Shown: positions 8,764-18,855 of the stretch, in pieces
How the letters are laid out: each line of letters opens with the position of its first letter
Position numbering within the stretch: the stretch's first letter is position 1
DNA from: Desulfotomaculum sp.
GTDB taxonomy: Bacteria; Bacillota; Desulfotomaculia; Desulfotomaculales; Desulfohalotomaculaceae
Assembly (NCBI GenBank): GCA_017656165.1
Contig: JACDOL010000001.1
Coordinates: 28,493 to 92,492 of the forward strand
Length of the DNA stretch: 64,000 bases
Direction: 5' to 3'
Notes under the pieces: model-generated
The model's input: only the letters and a program-made list of their open reading frames with translations
Database searches by the model: none
What the model was told of the DNA's origin: nothing
Position numbers and translations under genes: made by a program

Positions 8764-8866
8764 CTTCCTTTTAAATCGGTCCTGTGAGGCCGGCAAAGGA
8801 AGGGTTGAAAGTTGTGGCTCTTTTTTTGCTGGCCTCATCTCGGGTATCGAGATGAGGCTTTTTTAT
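8764..8866 (+). promoter_or_regulatory. PyrR attenuator 2 (pyrR-pyrB intergenic)
   Basis: The PyrR-binding hairpin, CTTCCTTT (8764-8771) with AAAGGAAG (8796-8803), encloses the same loop TCGGTCCTGTGAGGC as attenuator 1. The terminator CCTCATCTCG/CGAGATGAGG (8833-8857) with a T tract (8859-8864) follows. This lets PyrR set pyrB and downstream expression separately from its own. Confidence 0.9.
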
Positions 8867-8875
8867 ACTGTCAGA

Positions 8876-9086
8876 AAGTATAAGTTTTGACGCAGCCAAA
8901 GTATTTACCGGAGAAAACGATAGCCGGCAAATATTGGGGTTTGATTTATCAAACCCAGCAGCCGGAGGGAAAGTGCCGAGTATGCTTGAGCGACGAGCTG
9001 CACAGGCGCCCGGAGGCTTTAGCGTTTGTTCAAGTATATGTGCCGGCGTATTTTCGGAGCGTAAATACCTTGGCGGTGATAAGACA
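8876..9086 (+). repeat. Dispersed intergenic repeat, copy B (full length, about 210 bp)
   Basis: The most complete copy. Order of parts: TATAAGTTTTGACGCAGC; left arm CCAAAGTATTTACCGGAG (8896-8913); AAAACGATAGCCGGCAAA; a local hairpin GGGTTTGATTTATCAAACCC (8937-8956); middle module GCCGGAGGGAAAGTGCCGAG; CTTGAGCGACGAGCTGC to CTTTAGCGTTTGTTCAAG, whose CTTGA/TCAAG ends pair; TGTGCCGGCGTATTTTCGGA; right arm GTAAATACCTTGG (9061-9073); GGTGATAAGAC. The arms and the inner GCCGGC/GCCGGC segments pair, so the whole element can fold into one long branched hairpin. It lies between PyrR attenuator 2 and the pyrB ribosome-binding site and so is part of the pyr transcript. No open reading frame of note. Confidence 0.85.
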
Positions 9087-9125
9087 GAAGCCTTCTAATT
9101 ATGAAATATGAAAGGAGTGGACATT

Positions 9126-10067
9126 TTGGCTGTCCTAAAGAGCAATCATATGCTGGGCCTCCAGCATGTTCCGCCTGAAGACATAATAACCATTCTTGAT
9201 ACTGCTTCGGCCATGAAGGACATTATATGCCGGAAAATAAAAAAAGTCCCCACATTACGAGGGCGGACAGTGGTGACATTGTTTTATGAGAACAGCACCC
9301 GCACAAAAACATCCTTTGACCTGGCGGGAAAATACCTAAGCGCCGACACAGTTGGTTTAAGTGCTTCTACCAGCAGTGTTCAGAAGGGAGAGAGCTTAAT
9401 AGACACTGCCCGGACAGTTGAGGCCATGGGAGCAGATGTAGTAGTTCTTAGGCATCCTGCTGCCGGGGCTGCTGAAATTTTAGCAAAGAATGTAAAATGT
9501 TCTGTAATTAATGCTGGCGACGGTATTCATGAGCATCCTACCCAGGCACTGCTGGATATGTTTACTATAAAGGAATATAAAAAAAGTTTTAAAGGATTGA
9601 AGGTAACCATTGTGGGAGACATTCTGCACAGCCGGGTGGCACGCTCTAATATTTGGGGACTTACCAAACTGGGAGCTGAAGTTTCAGTGGTGGGTCCGGC
9701 CACTCTGCTGCCGCCAGAGATAGAAAAACTGGGAGTTAAGGTTTATACCGACCTGGAGGAGGCACTGGCAGGGGCAGATGTAATAAATGTGCTGCGCATC
9801 CAGCTGGAAAGACAAAAACAGGGCCTTTTTCCCAGCCTGAGAGAATACTCCAGGCTTTACGGGATAAATAATCGGCGTCTGAAAGCTGCAAAAGAAGATG
9901 TACTGGTTATTCATCCCGGGCCCATGAACCGGGGAGTAGAAATTGTCAGTGAAGTTGCCGACAGCAGCCGGGCAGCTATTAACGAACAGGTTACCAACGG
10001 GGTGGCCGTTCGGATGGCCCTGCTGTACCTGCTTACCGGAGGTGAAAAAGTTGAAACTGCTAATTAA
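9126..10067 (+). CDS. pyrB: Aspartate carbamoyltransferase catalytic subunit
   Basis: Joins carbamoyl phosphate and aspartate to carbamoyl aspartate, the committed step of pyrimidine synthesis. The carbamoyl phosphate loop [12 protein letters not shown] is at about residue 54, HPAAGAAE at about 108 and [13 protein letters not shown] at about 130. 313 residues, normal for the PyrR-regulated Gram-positive type; no pyrI regulatory subunit is present. TTG at 9126 has AAAGGAG 8 bases upstream; an in-frame ATG at 9108 would lie ahead of that site and has none of its own. It overlaps pyrC by 17 bases. Confidence 0.95.
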   Translation: MAVLKSNHMLGLQHVPPEDIITILDTASAMKDIICRKIKKVPTLRGRTVVTLFYENSTRTKTSFDLAGKYLSADTVGLSASTSSVQKGESLIDTARTVEAMGADVVVLRHPAAGAAEILAKNVKCSVINAGDGIHEHPTQALLDMFTIKEYKKSFKGLKVTIVGDILHSRVARSNIWGLTKLGAEVSVVGPATLLPPEIEKLGVKVYTDLEEALAGADVINVLRIQLERQKQGLFPSLREYSRLYGINNRRLKAAKEDVLVIHPGPMNRGVEIVSEVADSSRAAINEQVTNGVAVRMALLYLLTGGEKVETAN

Positions 10068-11340
10068 AGGCGGCAGTGCAGTATTTCCAGAAGAAATGAA
10101 GGTAAAAAAGGTCGATATACTGGTTGAAAACGGGGTTATAACAGGTATAGGTCCTGGTTTAGAAGCAGCGGGAGCCAGGGTAATAGAAGCAGACGGTAAA
10201 TATGTTTGTCCTGGCTTAATAGATATGCACGTTCACTTAAGAGAGCCGGGATTTGAACACAAAGAAAGCATTGCCACCGGTACCAGGGCGGCGGCCCGGG
10301 GAGGATTTACCGCTGTAGCCTGTATGCCCAATACCAAGCCGGTTGCAGATAATGCTGCAGTGGTAAGGTTTATTTTAGAGCGGGCAGCGGCAGAAGGAGT
10401 GGTAAATGTATACCCCATTGCTGCCATTACTAAGGGATCTAAAGGTGAAGAGATAACTGAAATGGCAGATTTAAAGGAAGCTGGGGCAGTAGCTGTGAGC
10501 GATGATGGACTGCCGGTACAAGATGCAGGGGTTATGCGCCGGGCCATGCAGTATGCAGCTATGCTGCAGCTTCCGGTAATACCCCACTGTGAAAATAAAA
10601 GTTTGGCAGCGGATGGAGTTATGCATGAAGGATTCCAGAGCACTGTATTGGGTCTGCCTGGTATTCCTGCAGCAGCAGAAGAAGTAATGGTGGCCAGGGA
10701 TATAATTCTTGCTGAAAATACCGGCTGCCATGTGCACATAGCTCATATCAGCACGGCAGGCTCGGTGGAACTGGTCCGCCAGGCTAAAAAGAAAGGAGTC
10801 AAAGTAACTTGTGAAGTGACGCCTCATCACTTTACCTTAACCCATGAAATGGTGAACGGGTATAATACCAATACTAAAGTGAACCCGCCCTTAAGGACTA
10901 GGGAGGACGTGGAAGCAGTTAAAGAGGGACTGGCAGATGGGACTATAGATGTTATAGCTACTGACCATGCCCCGCATACGGTGGAAGAAAAAAATGTGGA
11001 ATACCAGTATGCTCCATTCGGGTTGGTAGGTTTAGAAACGGCGGTAGGACTGGTGTTTACAGAATTGGTGGAAACTGGAGTGCTTACAGTTCCCCAGGCC
11101 ATAGCTAAGCTGACTATCAACCCGGCCCGGGTACTGGCGGTGCCGGGAGGAAGACTGGATGTTGGTGAAAGAGCAGATATAACGATTATTGATCCCCAGG
11201 CAGGTGAAATAATAAATCCTGACGATTTTGCCAGCAAGGGTAGAAACACACCCTTTACCGGCAGGAGGTTAAAGGGACTTCCGGTTATGACAGTTGTAAA
11301 TGGGAAAATAGTGATGGAAGATAGACGATTAACGGTATAG
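10051..11340 (+). CDS. pyrC: Dihydroorotase (type I)
   Basis: Zinc amidohydrolase that cyclises carbamoyl aspartate to dihydroorotate. Metal-binding [10 protein letters not shown] is near residue 58; later conserved segments are [20 protein letters not shown] and IATDHAPHT. 429 residues, typical of the class I enzymes of Gram-positives. Start is TTG at 10051 with GGAGGTG 6 bases upstream, inside the end of pyrB, so the two are translationally coupled. The longer open frame to 9943 is only read-through of pyrB sequence. Confidence 0.95.
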   Translation: MKLLIKGGSAVFPEEMKVKKVDILVENGVITGIGPGLEAAGARVIEADGKYVCPGLIDMHVHLREPGFEHKESIATGTRAAARGGFTAVACMPNTKPVADNAAVVRFILERAAAEGVVNVYPIAAITKGSKGEEITEMADLKEAGAVAVSDDGLPVQDAGVMRRAMQYAAMLQLPVIPHCENKSLAADGVMHEGFQSTVLGLPGIPAAAEEVMVARDIILAENTGCHVHIAHISTAGSVELVRQAKKKGVKVTCEVTPHHFTLTHEMVNGYNTNTKVNPPLRTREDVEAVKEGLADGTIDVIATDHAPHTVEEKNVEYQYAPFGLVGLETAVGLVFTELVETGVLTVPQAIAKLTINPARVLAVPGGRLDVGERADITIIDPQAGEIINPDDFASKGRNTPFTGRRLKGLPVMTVVNGKIVMEDRRLTV

Positions 11341-11389
11341 AGTGTATAATTATTTATAAAAATGAATAAATAAACGGAGGTCTCTTAAT

Positions 11390-12457
11390 ATGAATGCACT
11401 GTTAGTTTTAGAAGATGGTTCAGTTTTTAAAGGAAAAGCCTTTGGTGCCGCAGGCCAAAAATATGGAGAGGTAGTTTTTAATACCGGAATGACGGGATAC
11501 CAGGAGGTATTAACAGACCCGTCCTACTGCGGTCAGATAGTGGTTATGACTTACCCGCTGATTGGAAATTACGGGATTAATAAAGATGACTTCGAAGCTA
11601 AAAAGTCTTACGTGCGCGGTTTTGTGGTCCGGGAAAACTGCCAGCATCCCAGCAATTGGCGGGCCAGCAGTAAAATAGATGAATTTTTGGCCCGGGAAGG
11701 AGTAATCGGCATTTCAGGTGTTGATACCAGGCAGTTAACTAAAATATTAAGAAACCACGGGACAATGCGCGGCATTATCAGCACTGAGGTACAGGACCCG
11801 GAAATACTTCTGGACCAGGTGAAAGAAGTACCTCACCTGAGCGGGCAGAAGTTGGTGCCCACTGTGGCAGCACAAGAAATATATACCGTCCCCGGGGAGG
11901 GACACCGAGTGGTCCTGGTTGACTTTGGTGCCAAACAAAATATTGTACGGTGTTTAAATAACAGGGGATGTGAAGTGGTTGTGGTACCCCCGGATACTGC
12001 AGCAAAAGACATACTGGCACTTAACCCTGCCGGATTAATGCTTTCCAACGGACCTGGAGATCCGGTGGATGTGCCTTATGCAGTGAAAACAGTGAAAGAG
12101 CTGCTTGATAAGCTGCCTGTGTTCGGCATCTGCCTGGGGCACCAGGTACTTGGTTTAGCCCTGGGAGGGAAAACCTATAAATTAAAATTTGGACACCGCG
12201 GGGCAAATCACCCGGTTAAAGATTTAGCTTCCGGCCGGGTATACATTACCTCACAAAACCACGGTTTTGCAGTGGACGGCAGTTCGCTTCCAGGGGATGT
12301 AGCTGTATCCCACATCAACCTCAATGACAATACGGTGGAAGGAATGAAGCACAGGAGCCTGCCTGTATTTTCAGTACAGTACCATCCTGAGGCAGCTCCT
12401 GGTCCCGAAGATTCCGAATACCTGTTTGACACCTTTATGGAGATGATGAAACAATAA
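11390..12457 (+). CDS. carA: Carbamoyl phosphate synthase, small (glutaminase) subunit
   Basis: Supplies ammonia from glutamine to CarB. The N-terminal CPSase domain ([16 protein letters not shown] near residue 31) is followed by a class I glutamine amidotransferase with the nucleophile Cys in [15 protein letters not shown] (about residue 245) and the His/Glu pair in VQYHPEA (about residue 330). 355 residues. CGGAGGT lies 10 bases before the ATG. It sits 49 bases after pyrC and 23 before carB. Confidence 0.95.
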   Translation: MNALLVLEDGSVFKGKAFGAAGQKYGEVVFNTGMTGYQEVLTDPSYCGQIVVMTYPLIGNYGINKDDFEAKKSYVRGFVVRENCQHPSNWRASSKIDEFLAREGVIGISGVDTRQLTKILRNHGTMRGIISTEVQDPEILLDQVKEVPHLSGQKLVPTVAAQEIYTVPGEGHRVVLVDFGAKQNIVRCLNNRGCEVVVVPPDTAAKDILALNPAGLMLSNGPGDPVDVPYAVKTVKELLDKLPVFGICLGHQVLGLALGGKTYKLKFGHRGANHPVKDLASGRVYITSQNHGFAVDGSSLPGDVAVSHINLNDNTVEGMKHRSLPVFSVQYHPEAAPGPEDSEYLFDTFMEMMKQ

Positions 12458-12480
12458 GCAAACTGAAAAGGAGGGCGCAA

Positions 12481-15400
12481 ATGCCGCGGCGCAGTGATAT
12501 AAAAAAAGTAATGGTAATTGGTTCCGGGCCCATTGTTATAGGGCAGGCAGCAGAGTTCGATTATTCCGGTACCCAGGCCTGCCGGGCCTTAAAAGAAGAA
12601 GGCTTGGAAGTAATCCTTGTAAATTCAAATCCTGCAACCATTATGACCGATTATGATATGGCAGATAAGGTATACATTGAGCCAATAACTCCCGAATTTG
12701 TAACCAAGGTGATAGAAAAAGAAAAACCGGATGGACTGCTTCCTACCCTGGGGGGCCAAGTGGGTTTAAATATAGCAATGCAGTTAGCAGATAAAGGTGT
12801 ACTGGAAAAAACAGGGGTTAAACTTTTAGGTACCCAAATCAGTGCTATTAAAAAAGCTGAAGACCGGGAAATGTTCCGGAACATGATGAATGAGCTTAAC
12901 GAACCGGTACCGGAAAGTACTATTGTGACGTCAGTTCAGGAGGCACTGGAGTTTGCTGGAGAAGTGGGTTACCCGCTTATAGTACGTCCTGCATACACCC
13001 TGGGGGGTACTGGCGGTGGAATTGTAAACAACGTAGAGGAACTTAAGTCAACGGTTGCCCGGGGCTTAAAATACAGTTTGATTGGCCAGGTGCTTATTGA
13101 ACGAAGTGTGGCCGGGTGGAAAGAAATTGAATACGAGGTAATTCGGGATAGTGCCGACAACTGCATTACAGTGTGCAACATGGAAAATATAGATCCCATT
13201 GGAGTCCATACCGGCGACAGTATAGTAGTGGCACCTTCTCAAACACTAAGCGACAAGGAATATCAGATGCTCCGCTCTGCTTCTTTAAAAATAATTCGAG
13301 CCCTGGAAATAGAAGGGGGCTGCAATATCCAGTTTGCATTGGACCCCAACAGTTTCAAGTATTATGTAATTGAGGTTAATCCCCGGGTAAGCCGTTCATC
13401 TGCCCTGGCATCTAAAGCTACCGGTTACCCCATAGCCAAAGTAGCTGCTAAAATTGCCTGTGGGTTAACGCTGGATGAAATAAGGAATGCTGTTACCGGA
13501 AAAACTTACGCCTGTTTTGAGCCGGCATTGGACTATGTGGTGGTGAAGTTCCCGCGCTGGCCCTTTGACAAATTTGAGAAGGCAGACCGGCACCTGGGCA
13601 CACAAATGAAAGCTACTGGTGAGGTTATGGCCATTGACCGTACCTTTGAGGCGGCACTGCTGAAAGCAGTTCGTTCCCTGGAGATTGGCCTGGTGGGGCT
13701 GGAACTGCCAAAATTAAAAGAATTAAGTGATAAAGAACTGGAAAATAAAATTAAAAAGCTTGATGATGAGAGGTTATTTGCAGTCGCTGAGTTTATTAGA
13801 AGGGGTAAAAGTATAGGAGAAATACACCAATTAACTAAAATAGACCCCTGGTTTTTAAATGCCATCAAAAATATTGTTGGGTTTGAAGATGAATTAAAAA
13901 ATACTGTGTCTAACGGGAAGTTAGATAAGAATACAATGCGGCAGGCGAAAAAAATGGGATTGGCTGACGAGCGACTATCACAATTAACAGGTTTATCCCT
14001 GGAAGAAGTAAGAAAAATACAAAGGGAATACGGTATTAAACCAACTTATAAGATGGTGGACACCTGTGCCGCAGAGTTTGAAGCAGCTACACCTTATTAT
14101 TACTCTGCTTACGAGGAAGAAGATGAAGTTGAAGTAAAAGAAGGGAAGAAAATTGTCGTTCTTGGTTCGGGACCAATAAGGATCGGACAGGGAATAGAAT
14201 TTGATTACTGTTCGGTACATTCGGTGTGGGCACTGCGGGAAGAAGGCATTCAGGCAGTGATAATTAATAACAACCCGGAGACAGTGAGTACGGATTTTGA
14301 TACAGCTGACCGCCTGTACTTTGAACCGCTGGTAGTGGGGGATGTGCTGAATATATTAGAGAAAGAAAAGCCGGACGGGGTTCTGGTGCAGTTTGGCGGA
14401 CAAACCGCCATTAACCTGGCCCGCCCGCTGGCCGATGCCGGTTACAATATTGTGGGAACAAACGTGGATGATATTGATGCGGCGGAAGACCGGGAACGAT
14501 TTGACCAGTTATTAACTGAGCTGGATATCCCGAAACCGCCAGGGAAAACGGCGTTTTCAGTGGAAGAAGCAGAAAAAATAGCTGAAAGAATTAGCTATCC
14601 TGTACTGGTGCGGCCATCTTATGTGCTTGGCGGCCGGGCAATGGAAATAGTATTTAACCGGGACGATTTATTAAATTACATGGAAAGTGCAGTGAAGGTA
14701 ACACCAGAGCACCCGGTGCTTATTGATAAATACCTTACTGGGCAGGAATTGGAAGTGGATGCCATCAGCGATGGGGAAACAGTTTTAATACCTGGTATTA
14801 TGGAGCATGTGGAGCGGGCTGGAGTTCACTCCGGAGATAGTATAGCAGTATACCCGCCGCAGACCATTGGTTACCGTGTAAAACGGTTAATTGTAGATTA
14901 TACCACCAGGCTGGCCAGGAGACTCAAGGTTAAGGGAATGATTAATATTCAGTATGTGCTGCACAATGGGGAGCTGTATGTGCTGGAAGTTAATCCCCGT
15001 TCCAGCCGAACTGTACCCTTCTTAAGTAAGATAACCGGGATACCAATGGTGAAGCTGGCCACAAAATGTGCCTTGGGACAAAAACTTGAGGAAATGGGTT
15101 ACAAAGGAGGTTTAGCTCCAGAACCTCCGGTAATTGGTGTGAAGGCACCTGTGTTCTCCTTTGCTAAACTCCTGGATGTAGACGTATCCCTGGGGCCGGA
15201 GATGAAATCTACGGGTGAAGTGATGGGAGTAGGTTATGACTATAATATGGCCCTGTACAAGGCCTTGGTAGGGGCTGGAAGCAGCTTTCCCGGGCAGGGT
15301 ACTGTACTGCTGACGGTGGCCGATAAGGACAAACCCGAAGCGCTGGCGCTGGCCAGGGAGCTTATTGAACAGGGTTATAACATATACGCCACTTCCGGTA

Positions 15401-15696
15401 CTGCTGATTATTTGAACAGGCATGGTATAGAAGTTCGGAGGGTAAATAAAATTGGTACCGGGAGCCCGGATATTGCAGATTTAATAAGAGAAGGGAAAAT
15501 TCACCTGGTAATTAATACGATGACCAGGGGGAAAACTCCCCGGCGGGACGGTTTTCGCATCCGCAGGGCAGCTGTTGAACACGGGATTCCCTGTTTAACA
15601 TCCCTGGATACAACCTGGGCATGTATTGAAGTGCTGCGCTTTATCAAAGAGGGCGGCGGGGTAGGTATTGTGCCGCTGCAGGAGTACAAAAAATAA
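12481..15696 (+). CDS. carB: Carbamoyl phosphate synthase, large subunit
   Basis: 1071 residues, full length. Two homologous ATP-grasp halves are visible: the first begins [20 protein letters not shown], the second [20 protein letters not shown] (about residue 559). Each carries a [13 protein letters not shown] or [17 protein letters not shown] ATP loop. An MGS-like regulatory domain ([20 protein letters not shown]) is at the C-terminus, where UMP or other effectors bind in homologues. It makes carbamoyl phosphate from bicarbonate, ammonia and two ATP. AAAGGAGGG precedes the ATG. No other carAB pair is in the window; this one probably serves both arginine and pyrimidine synthesis. Confidence 0.96.
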   Translation: MPRRSDIKKVMVIGSGPIVIGQAAEFDYSGTQACRALKEEGLEVILVNSNPATIMTDYDMADKVYIEPITPEFVTKVIEKEKPDGLLPTLGGQVGLNIAMQLADKGVLEKTGVKLLGTQISAIKKAEDREMFRNMMNELNEPVPESTIVTSVQEALEFAGEVGYPLIVRPAYTLGGTGGGIVNNVEELKSTVARGLKYSLIGQVLIERSVAGWKEIEYEVIRDSADNCITVCNMENIDPIGVHTGDSIVVAPSQTLSDKEYQMLRSASLKIIRALEIEGGCNIQFALDPNSFKYYVIEVNPRVSRSSALASKATGYPIAKVAAKIACGLTLDEIRNAVTGKTYACFEPALDYVVVKFPRWPFDKFEKADRHLGTQMKATGEVMAIDRTFEAALLKAVRSLEIGLVGLELPKLKELSDKELENKIKKLDDERLFAVAEFIRRGKSIGEIHQLTKIDPWFLNAIKNIVGFEDELKNTVSNGKLDKNTMRQAKKMGLADERLSQLTGLSLEEVRKIQREYGIKPTYKMVDTCAAEFEAATPYYYSAYEEEDEVEVKEGKKIVVLGSGPIRIGQGIEFDYCSVHSVWALREEGIQAVIINNNPETVSTDFDTADRLYFEPLVVGDVLNILEKEKPDGVLVQFGGQTAINLARPLADAGYNIVGTNVDDIDAAEDRERFDQLLTELDIPKPPGKTAFSVEEAEKIAERISYPVLVRPSYVLGGRAMEIVFNRDDLLNYMESAVKVTPEHPVLIDKYLTGQELEVDAISDGETVLIPGIMEHVERAGVHSGDSIAVYPPQTIGYRVKRLIVDYTTRLARRLKVKGMINIQYVLHNGELYVLEVNPRSSRTVPFLSKITGIPMVKLATKCALGQKLEEMGYKGGLAPEPPVIGVKAPVFSFAKLLDVDVSLGPEMKSTGEVMGVGYDYNMALYKALVGAGSSFPGQGTVLLTVADKDKPEALALARELIEQGYNIYATSGTADYLNRHGIEVRRVNKIGTGSPDIADLIREGKIHLVINTMTRGKTPRRDGFRIRRAAVEHGIPCLTSLDTTWACIEVLRFIKEGGGVGIVPLQEYKK

Positions 15697-15716
15697 AGCA
15701 GGAGAGGTAATTATAT

Positions 15717-16496
15717 ATGCTGCTTAACGGGAAGCTTATAACACATAAAAATATTGCTGGGGATTATTATCTGATGGAATTTAAAAGCCATGAATTGGCA
15801 GAAGCGGCAGGACCGGGGCAGTTTGTGCATGTAAAGTGCGGAAGTACCAACGACCCGCTGCTGCGGCGCCCCATATCCATTCACAAGGCAGATAAAGATA
15901 AAGGCATAATTGCCCTATTGTACCGTGTGGCCGGTAAGGGAACCAGGCTGCTGTCGCTTATGGAGCCGGGGGATTTATTAGATGTTATGGGTCCCCTAGG
16001 AAACGGTTTTCAGCTTCCTAAACCGTCCGAAAAAGTGGCAGTAGTGGCCGGGGGAATTGGAGTTGCACCTCTCTTTTTCCTTGTACAGCTGCTGGTAAAC
16101 GCCGGGAATGATGTTCAAATGTATATAGGAGCTCGCACTTCACAGGACTTACTGGCAGTAAAAGATATCAAGAAACTGGGTGTGGATGTTAAACTTGCCA
16201 CTGACGATGGGAGTGCCGGGTATCACGGCCTGGTAACTGATTTACTGCCTGAGAAATTACAAAAAGTAGACAGGATATATACCTGCGGCCCCTTTCCTAT
16301 GATGAAAAGTGTTGCTTATTTGGCAAACAAATATAATGTACCTGCCCAGGTTTCCCTGGAAGAGAAAATGGGCTGCGGGGTGGGTGCCTGTCTGGCCTGC
16401 AGCTGTAAAATTAAGATTAATGGGGAGAGTGTTTACAAGAGGGTATGTACTGAAGGCCCGGTGTTTAATGCGGGGGAGGTGGACTGGGAATGTTAA
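15717..16496 (+). CDS. pyrK: Dihydroorotate dehydrogenase electron transfer subunit
   Basis: 259-residue FAD and [2Fe-2S] protein that passes electrons from PyrD to NAD+. The FAD domain has [10 protein letters not shown], the nucleotide-binding segment [13 protein letters not shown], and the C-terminal iron-sulfur cluster ligands are in [14 protein letters not shown] plus a fourth Cys in [16 protein letters not shown] lies upstream of the ATG. Its end overlaps the start of pyrD by 7 bases, matching the PyrD(2)PyrK(2) complex. Confidence 0.94.
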   Translation: MLLNGKLITHKNIAGDYYLMEFKSHELAEAAGPGQFVHVKCGSTNDPLLRRPISIHKADKDKGIIALLYRVAGKGTRLLSLMEPGDLLDVMGPLGNGFQLPKPSEKVAVVAGGIGVAPLFFLVQLLVNAGNDVQMYIGARTSQDLLAVKDIKKLGVDVKLATDDGSAGYHGLVTDLLPEKLQKVDRIYTCGPFPMMKSVAYLANKYNVPAQVSLEEKMGCGVGACLACSCKIKINGESVYKRVCTEGPVFNAGEVDWEC

Positions 16497-17410
16497 AACC
16501 CAATTTAGCGGTGGATATCGGTGGCATTGTAATGCAGAACCCAGTCACCACCGCATCAGGAACTTTTGGTTTTGGCCGTGAATACAGCGAATATGTAAGT
16601 ATTAATGAGCTGGGTGCCCTAGTGGTAAAGGGAACAACGCTCTACCCTAGGCAGGGGAATGCTGTTCCAAGAATTGCAGAAACCCCGGCAGGGGTGCTTA
16701 ACTCTATTGGCCTGCAGAATCCAGGAGTAGATTACCTTATAGAGCATTATGTACCGTTTTTTAAATCTCTCCAGGTACCGGTTATAGTAAACATATCCGG
16801 GGAGACGGTGGAAGAATATGCTGCGGTGGCTGAAAAACTGGATAAAGCTGGCGGAGTAGCAGGGATTGAAGTAAACATATCCTGTCCCAATGTAAAAAAA
16901 GGGGGCATGGCGTTTGGAAGTGACCCTGCCATGGCGGCAGAAGTAACTAAAGCGGTAAAATCATCGACAACAATTCCAGTTATTATAAAATTATCTCCTA
17001 ATGTTACTGACATCACCAAAGTAGCTGAAGCGGTGGCAGCGGCAGGTGCTGACGCGCTCTCTCTAATTAACACCCTGCTGGGCATGGCCATAGATATAAC
17101 AACACGCCGCCCGGTTCTGGGAAATGTAATGGGAGGGCTGTCCGGCCCGGCGGTGAAACCAGTGGCGCTGCGGGCTGTTTGGCAGGTGTATAAGGCAGTA
17201 GAACTGCCTATAATTGGAATGGGAGGAATCAGTACTGCCGAGGATGCCCTGGAATTCATCCTGGCAGGTGCTGCTGCAGTGGCAGTGGGAACGGCAAATT
17301 TTGTTAATCCCCGGGCCACTATAGAAGTAAAACAGGGGATTGAGCGGTACTTAATTGAGAACGGGATTAAGAATATTAATGATTTAATTGGAGCGGCTCA
17401 TGGTAATTAA
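16490..17410 (+). CDS. pyrD: Dihydroorotate dehydrogenase, class 1B catalytic subunit
   Basis: 306-residue FMN TIM-barrel enzyme that oxidises dihydroorotate to orotate. The class 1 active-site Cys is in [12 protein letters not shown] (about residue 130); FMN contacts are in [20 protein letters not shown] and [11 protein letters not shown]. Pairing with pyrK identifies the NAD-linked 1B form. GGGGAGGT precedes the ATG, which lies inside pyrK. Confidence 0.95.
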   Translation: MLKPNLAVDIGGIVMQNPVTTASGTFGFGREYSEYVSINELGALVVKGTTLYPRQGNAVPRIAETPAGVLNSIGLQNPGVDYLIEHYVPFFKSLQVPVIVNISGETVEEYAAVAEKLDKAGGVAGIEVNISCPNVKKGGMAFGSDPAMAAEVTKAVKSSTTIPVIIKLSPNVTDITKVAEAVAAAGADALSLINTLLGMAIDITTRRPVLGNVMGGLSGPAVKPVALRAVWQVYKAVELPIIGMGGISTAEDALEFILAGAAAVAVGTANFVNPRATIEVKQGIERYLIENGIKNINDLIGAAHGN

Positions 17411-17435
17411 TATAAGTTTTTTAGAGGAGGAACAC

Positions 17436-18167
17436 ATGAGTAAGGAAAAATTAATTGTTGCGTTAGATGTTGATTCCCTTGATAAGGCAGTGACACTGGT
17501 GGAGCAGTTGGCTCCCCATGTGGGAGTGTTTAAAATAGGAATGGAACTTTATAATTCAGCAGGGCCGGATGCTGTCAGGCAGATAGTTAAACGTGGGAGT
17601 AAAGTATTTTTAGATTTGAAATTACACGATATTCCCACTACAGTGGCCAAAACAGTGAGAGTACTGACCAGGTTGGGAGTTTCAATTATCAATATTCATG
17701 CCGGCGGCGGGCTGGCAATGATGCAGGCTGCAGCAAGCGCGGCACAGGATGAAGCAGCAGTAAGAGGAATAAAACCGCCGAAGGTTATTGCAGTTACCGT
17801 ACTGACCAGCCTGGATCAGAATGCTTTAAATACCCAGCTGAACATTCCCGGTACTGTAGAAGAGCAGGTGCTGCGGTGGGCGAAACTTGCCCAGCAGGCA
17901 GGCCTGCACGGTGTGGTATGTTCACCCAGAGAAATAAAGGCCATAAGGGAAACCTGTGGGGAAAACTTTATCATTATTACTCCTGGTATACGGCCTGCAG
18001 GAGTAAGTAAAAATGACCAGCAGAGGGTAATGACACCGGCAGAGGCTGTCAAGCTGGGAGCATCGTACCTGGTAGTTGGCCGTCCTATTACTGGTGCAAA
18101 AGAGCCGGTTCAGGCTGCCAGGGAGATTGTGAATGAAATAAGTAAAGCAAGTGGGGGAAATGGATAA
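17436..18167 (+). CDS. pyrF: Orotidine 5'-phosphate decarboxylase
   Basis: 243-residue TIM-barrel decarboxylase that forms UMP. The catalytic Lys-Asp array is in FLDLKLHDIPTTV (about residue 60); VVGRPITGAKEP binds phosphate near the C-terminus. ATG at 17436 has GAGGAGG upstream; the longer frame from 17388 only overlaps pyrD. The stop shares a base with the pyrE start (TAATG). Confidence 0.95.
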   Translation: MSKEKLIVALDVDSLDKAVTLVEQLAPHVGVFKIGMELYNSAGPDAVRQIVKRGSKVFLDLKLHDIPTTVAKTVRVLTRLGVSIINIHAGGGLAMMQAAASAAQDEAAVRGIKPPKVIAVTVLTSLDQNALNTQLNIPGTVEEQVLRWAKLAQQAGLHGVVCSPREIKAIRETCGENFIIITPGIRPAGVSKNDQQRVMTPAEAVKLGASYLVVGRPITGAKEPVQAAREIVNEISKASGGNG

Positions 18168-18745
18168 TGCTGACAGAAAAACAAATACATCAAATTTTAC
18201 AGGAAAGCGGTGCCATGCTTAAAGGACATTTTAAACTGACATCCGGCAAACACAGCAACCAGTACTTCCAGTGTGCACAGGTGCTGCAGTATCCTCATTA
18301 CTGTGAACAGCTGTGCCGGGAGTTGGCTCAACGGTTGAGTGCGTTTGCTGCAGAAACAGTTATCGGCCCGGCTGTGGGCGGGATTTTGGTGTCATATGAA
18401 CTGGCCAGGGCTCTAGGAGTGCGCAGCTTATTTACTGAAAGAGAAAATGGAAAAATGACCCTCCGCCGGGGTTTTAGGATTAAACGTGGTGAAAAGGTGA
18501 TAATTGCCGAGGATGTTATAACCACTGGAGGGTCAGTACGTGAAGTGATAGATGTTGTCAAAGAACATGGAGGAGAGGTACTGGCAGTTGGTGTGCTGGT
18601 GGACCGCAGCGGCGGTAAAGCTGACCTGGGAGTTCCGGTTGAAGCTCTCATTACCACCAGTGTAGTTACTTATGAACCCGAAGCATGCCCCCTGTGCCAG
18701 CAGGGTGTACCATTAGTAAAACCAGGAAGCCGCAATTTGAAATAA
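18167..18745 (+). CDS. pyrE: Orotate phosphoribosyltransferase
   Basis: 192-residue PRPP-dependent enzyme converting orotate to OMP. The PRPP loop VIIAEDVITTGGSVREVID (about residues 110-128) and the flexible-loop segment TERENGKMTLRRGF are intact. It is of the Thermus/archaeal-like shorter form with a Cys-containing C-terminal tail (EPEACPLCQQG). Last gene of the pyr operon; transcription probably ends at the palindromic repeat immediately downstream. Confidence 0.94.
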   Translation: MLTEKQIHQILQESGAMLKGHFKLTSGKHSNQYFQCAQVLQYPHYCEQLCRELAQRLSAFAAETVIGPAVGGILVSYELARALGVRSLFTERENGKMTLRRGFRIKRGEKVIIAEDVITTGGSVREVIDVVKEHGGEVLAVGVLVDRSGGKADLGVPVEALITTSVVTYEPEACPLCQQGVPLVKPGSRNLK

Positions 18746-18770
18746 ACTTTGTTCTTTGGATAACAACTGG

Positions 18771-18855
18771 CCAAGGTATTTACCGGAGAAAGTTCGTTCA
18801 AATATATGCGCCGGAGTGTTTTCGGAGTGTAAATACCTTGGCACTTAAGTTTTTT
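18771..18855 (+). repeat. Dispersed intergenic repeat, copy C (compact palindrome, likely terminator)
   Basis: A 71-base copy with perfect 13-base inverted ends: CCAAGGTATTTAC (18771-18783) and GTAAATACCTTGG (18829-18841). The inside keeps GGAGAAAG, GTTCAAATATATGCGCCGG and GTTTTCGGAGT but lacks the middle module. A T-rich run (18849-18861) follows, so on the plus strand it looks like a strong terminator for the pyr operon. Being symmetrical it may also stop the convergent YcdB-SLH gene. Confidence 0.8.

Noticed and set aside
8876..8940. Possible c-di-GMP-I (GEMM) riboswitch in the repeat, because of GACGCAGCC and GATAGCCGGC.
   Set aside because: The GEMM 5' half (GGCAAACC) and its GNRA-tetraloop hairpin are missing, and the same bases recur in truncated copies behind terminators, not ahead of typical target genes.
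10051..10067. Possible frameshift between pyrB and pyrC because of their overlap.
   Set aside because: Both proteins are full length, and the pyrC TTG has its own ribosome-binding site; this is ordinary translational coupling.
13533..13868. Several 100-190 codon antisense frames within carB, pyrD, pyrC and other genes.
   Set aside because: They lie wholly inside well-conserved genes, lack ribosome-binding sites and resemble no protein family.
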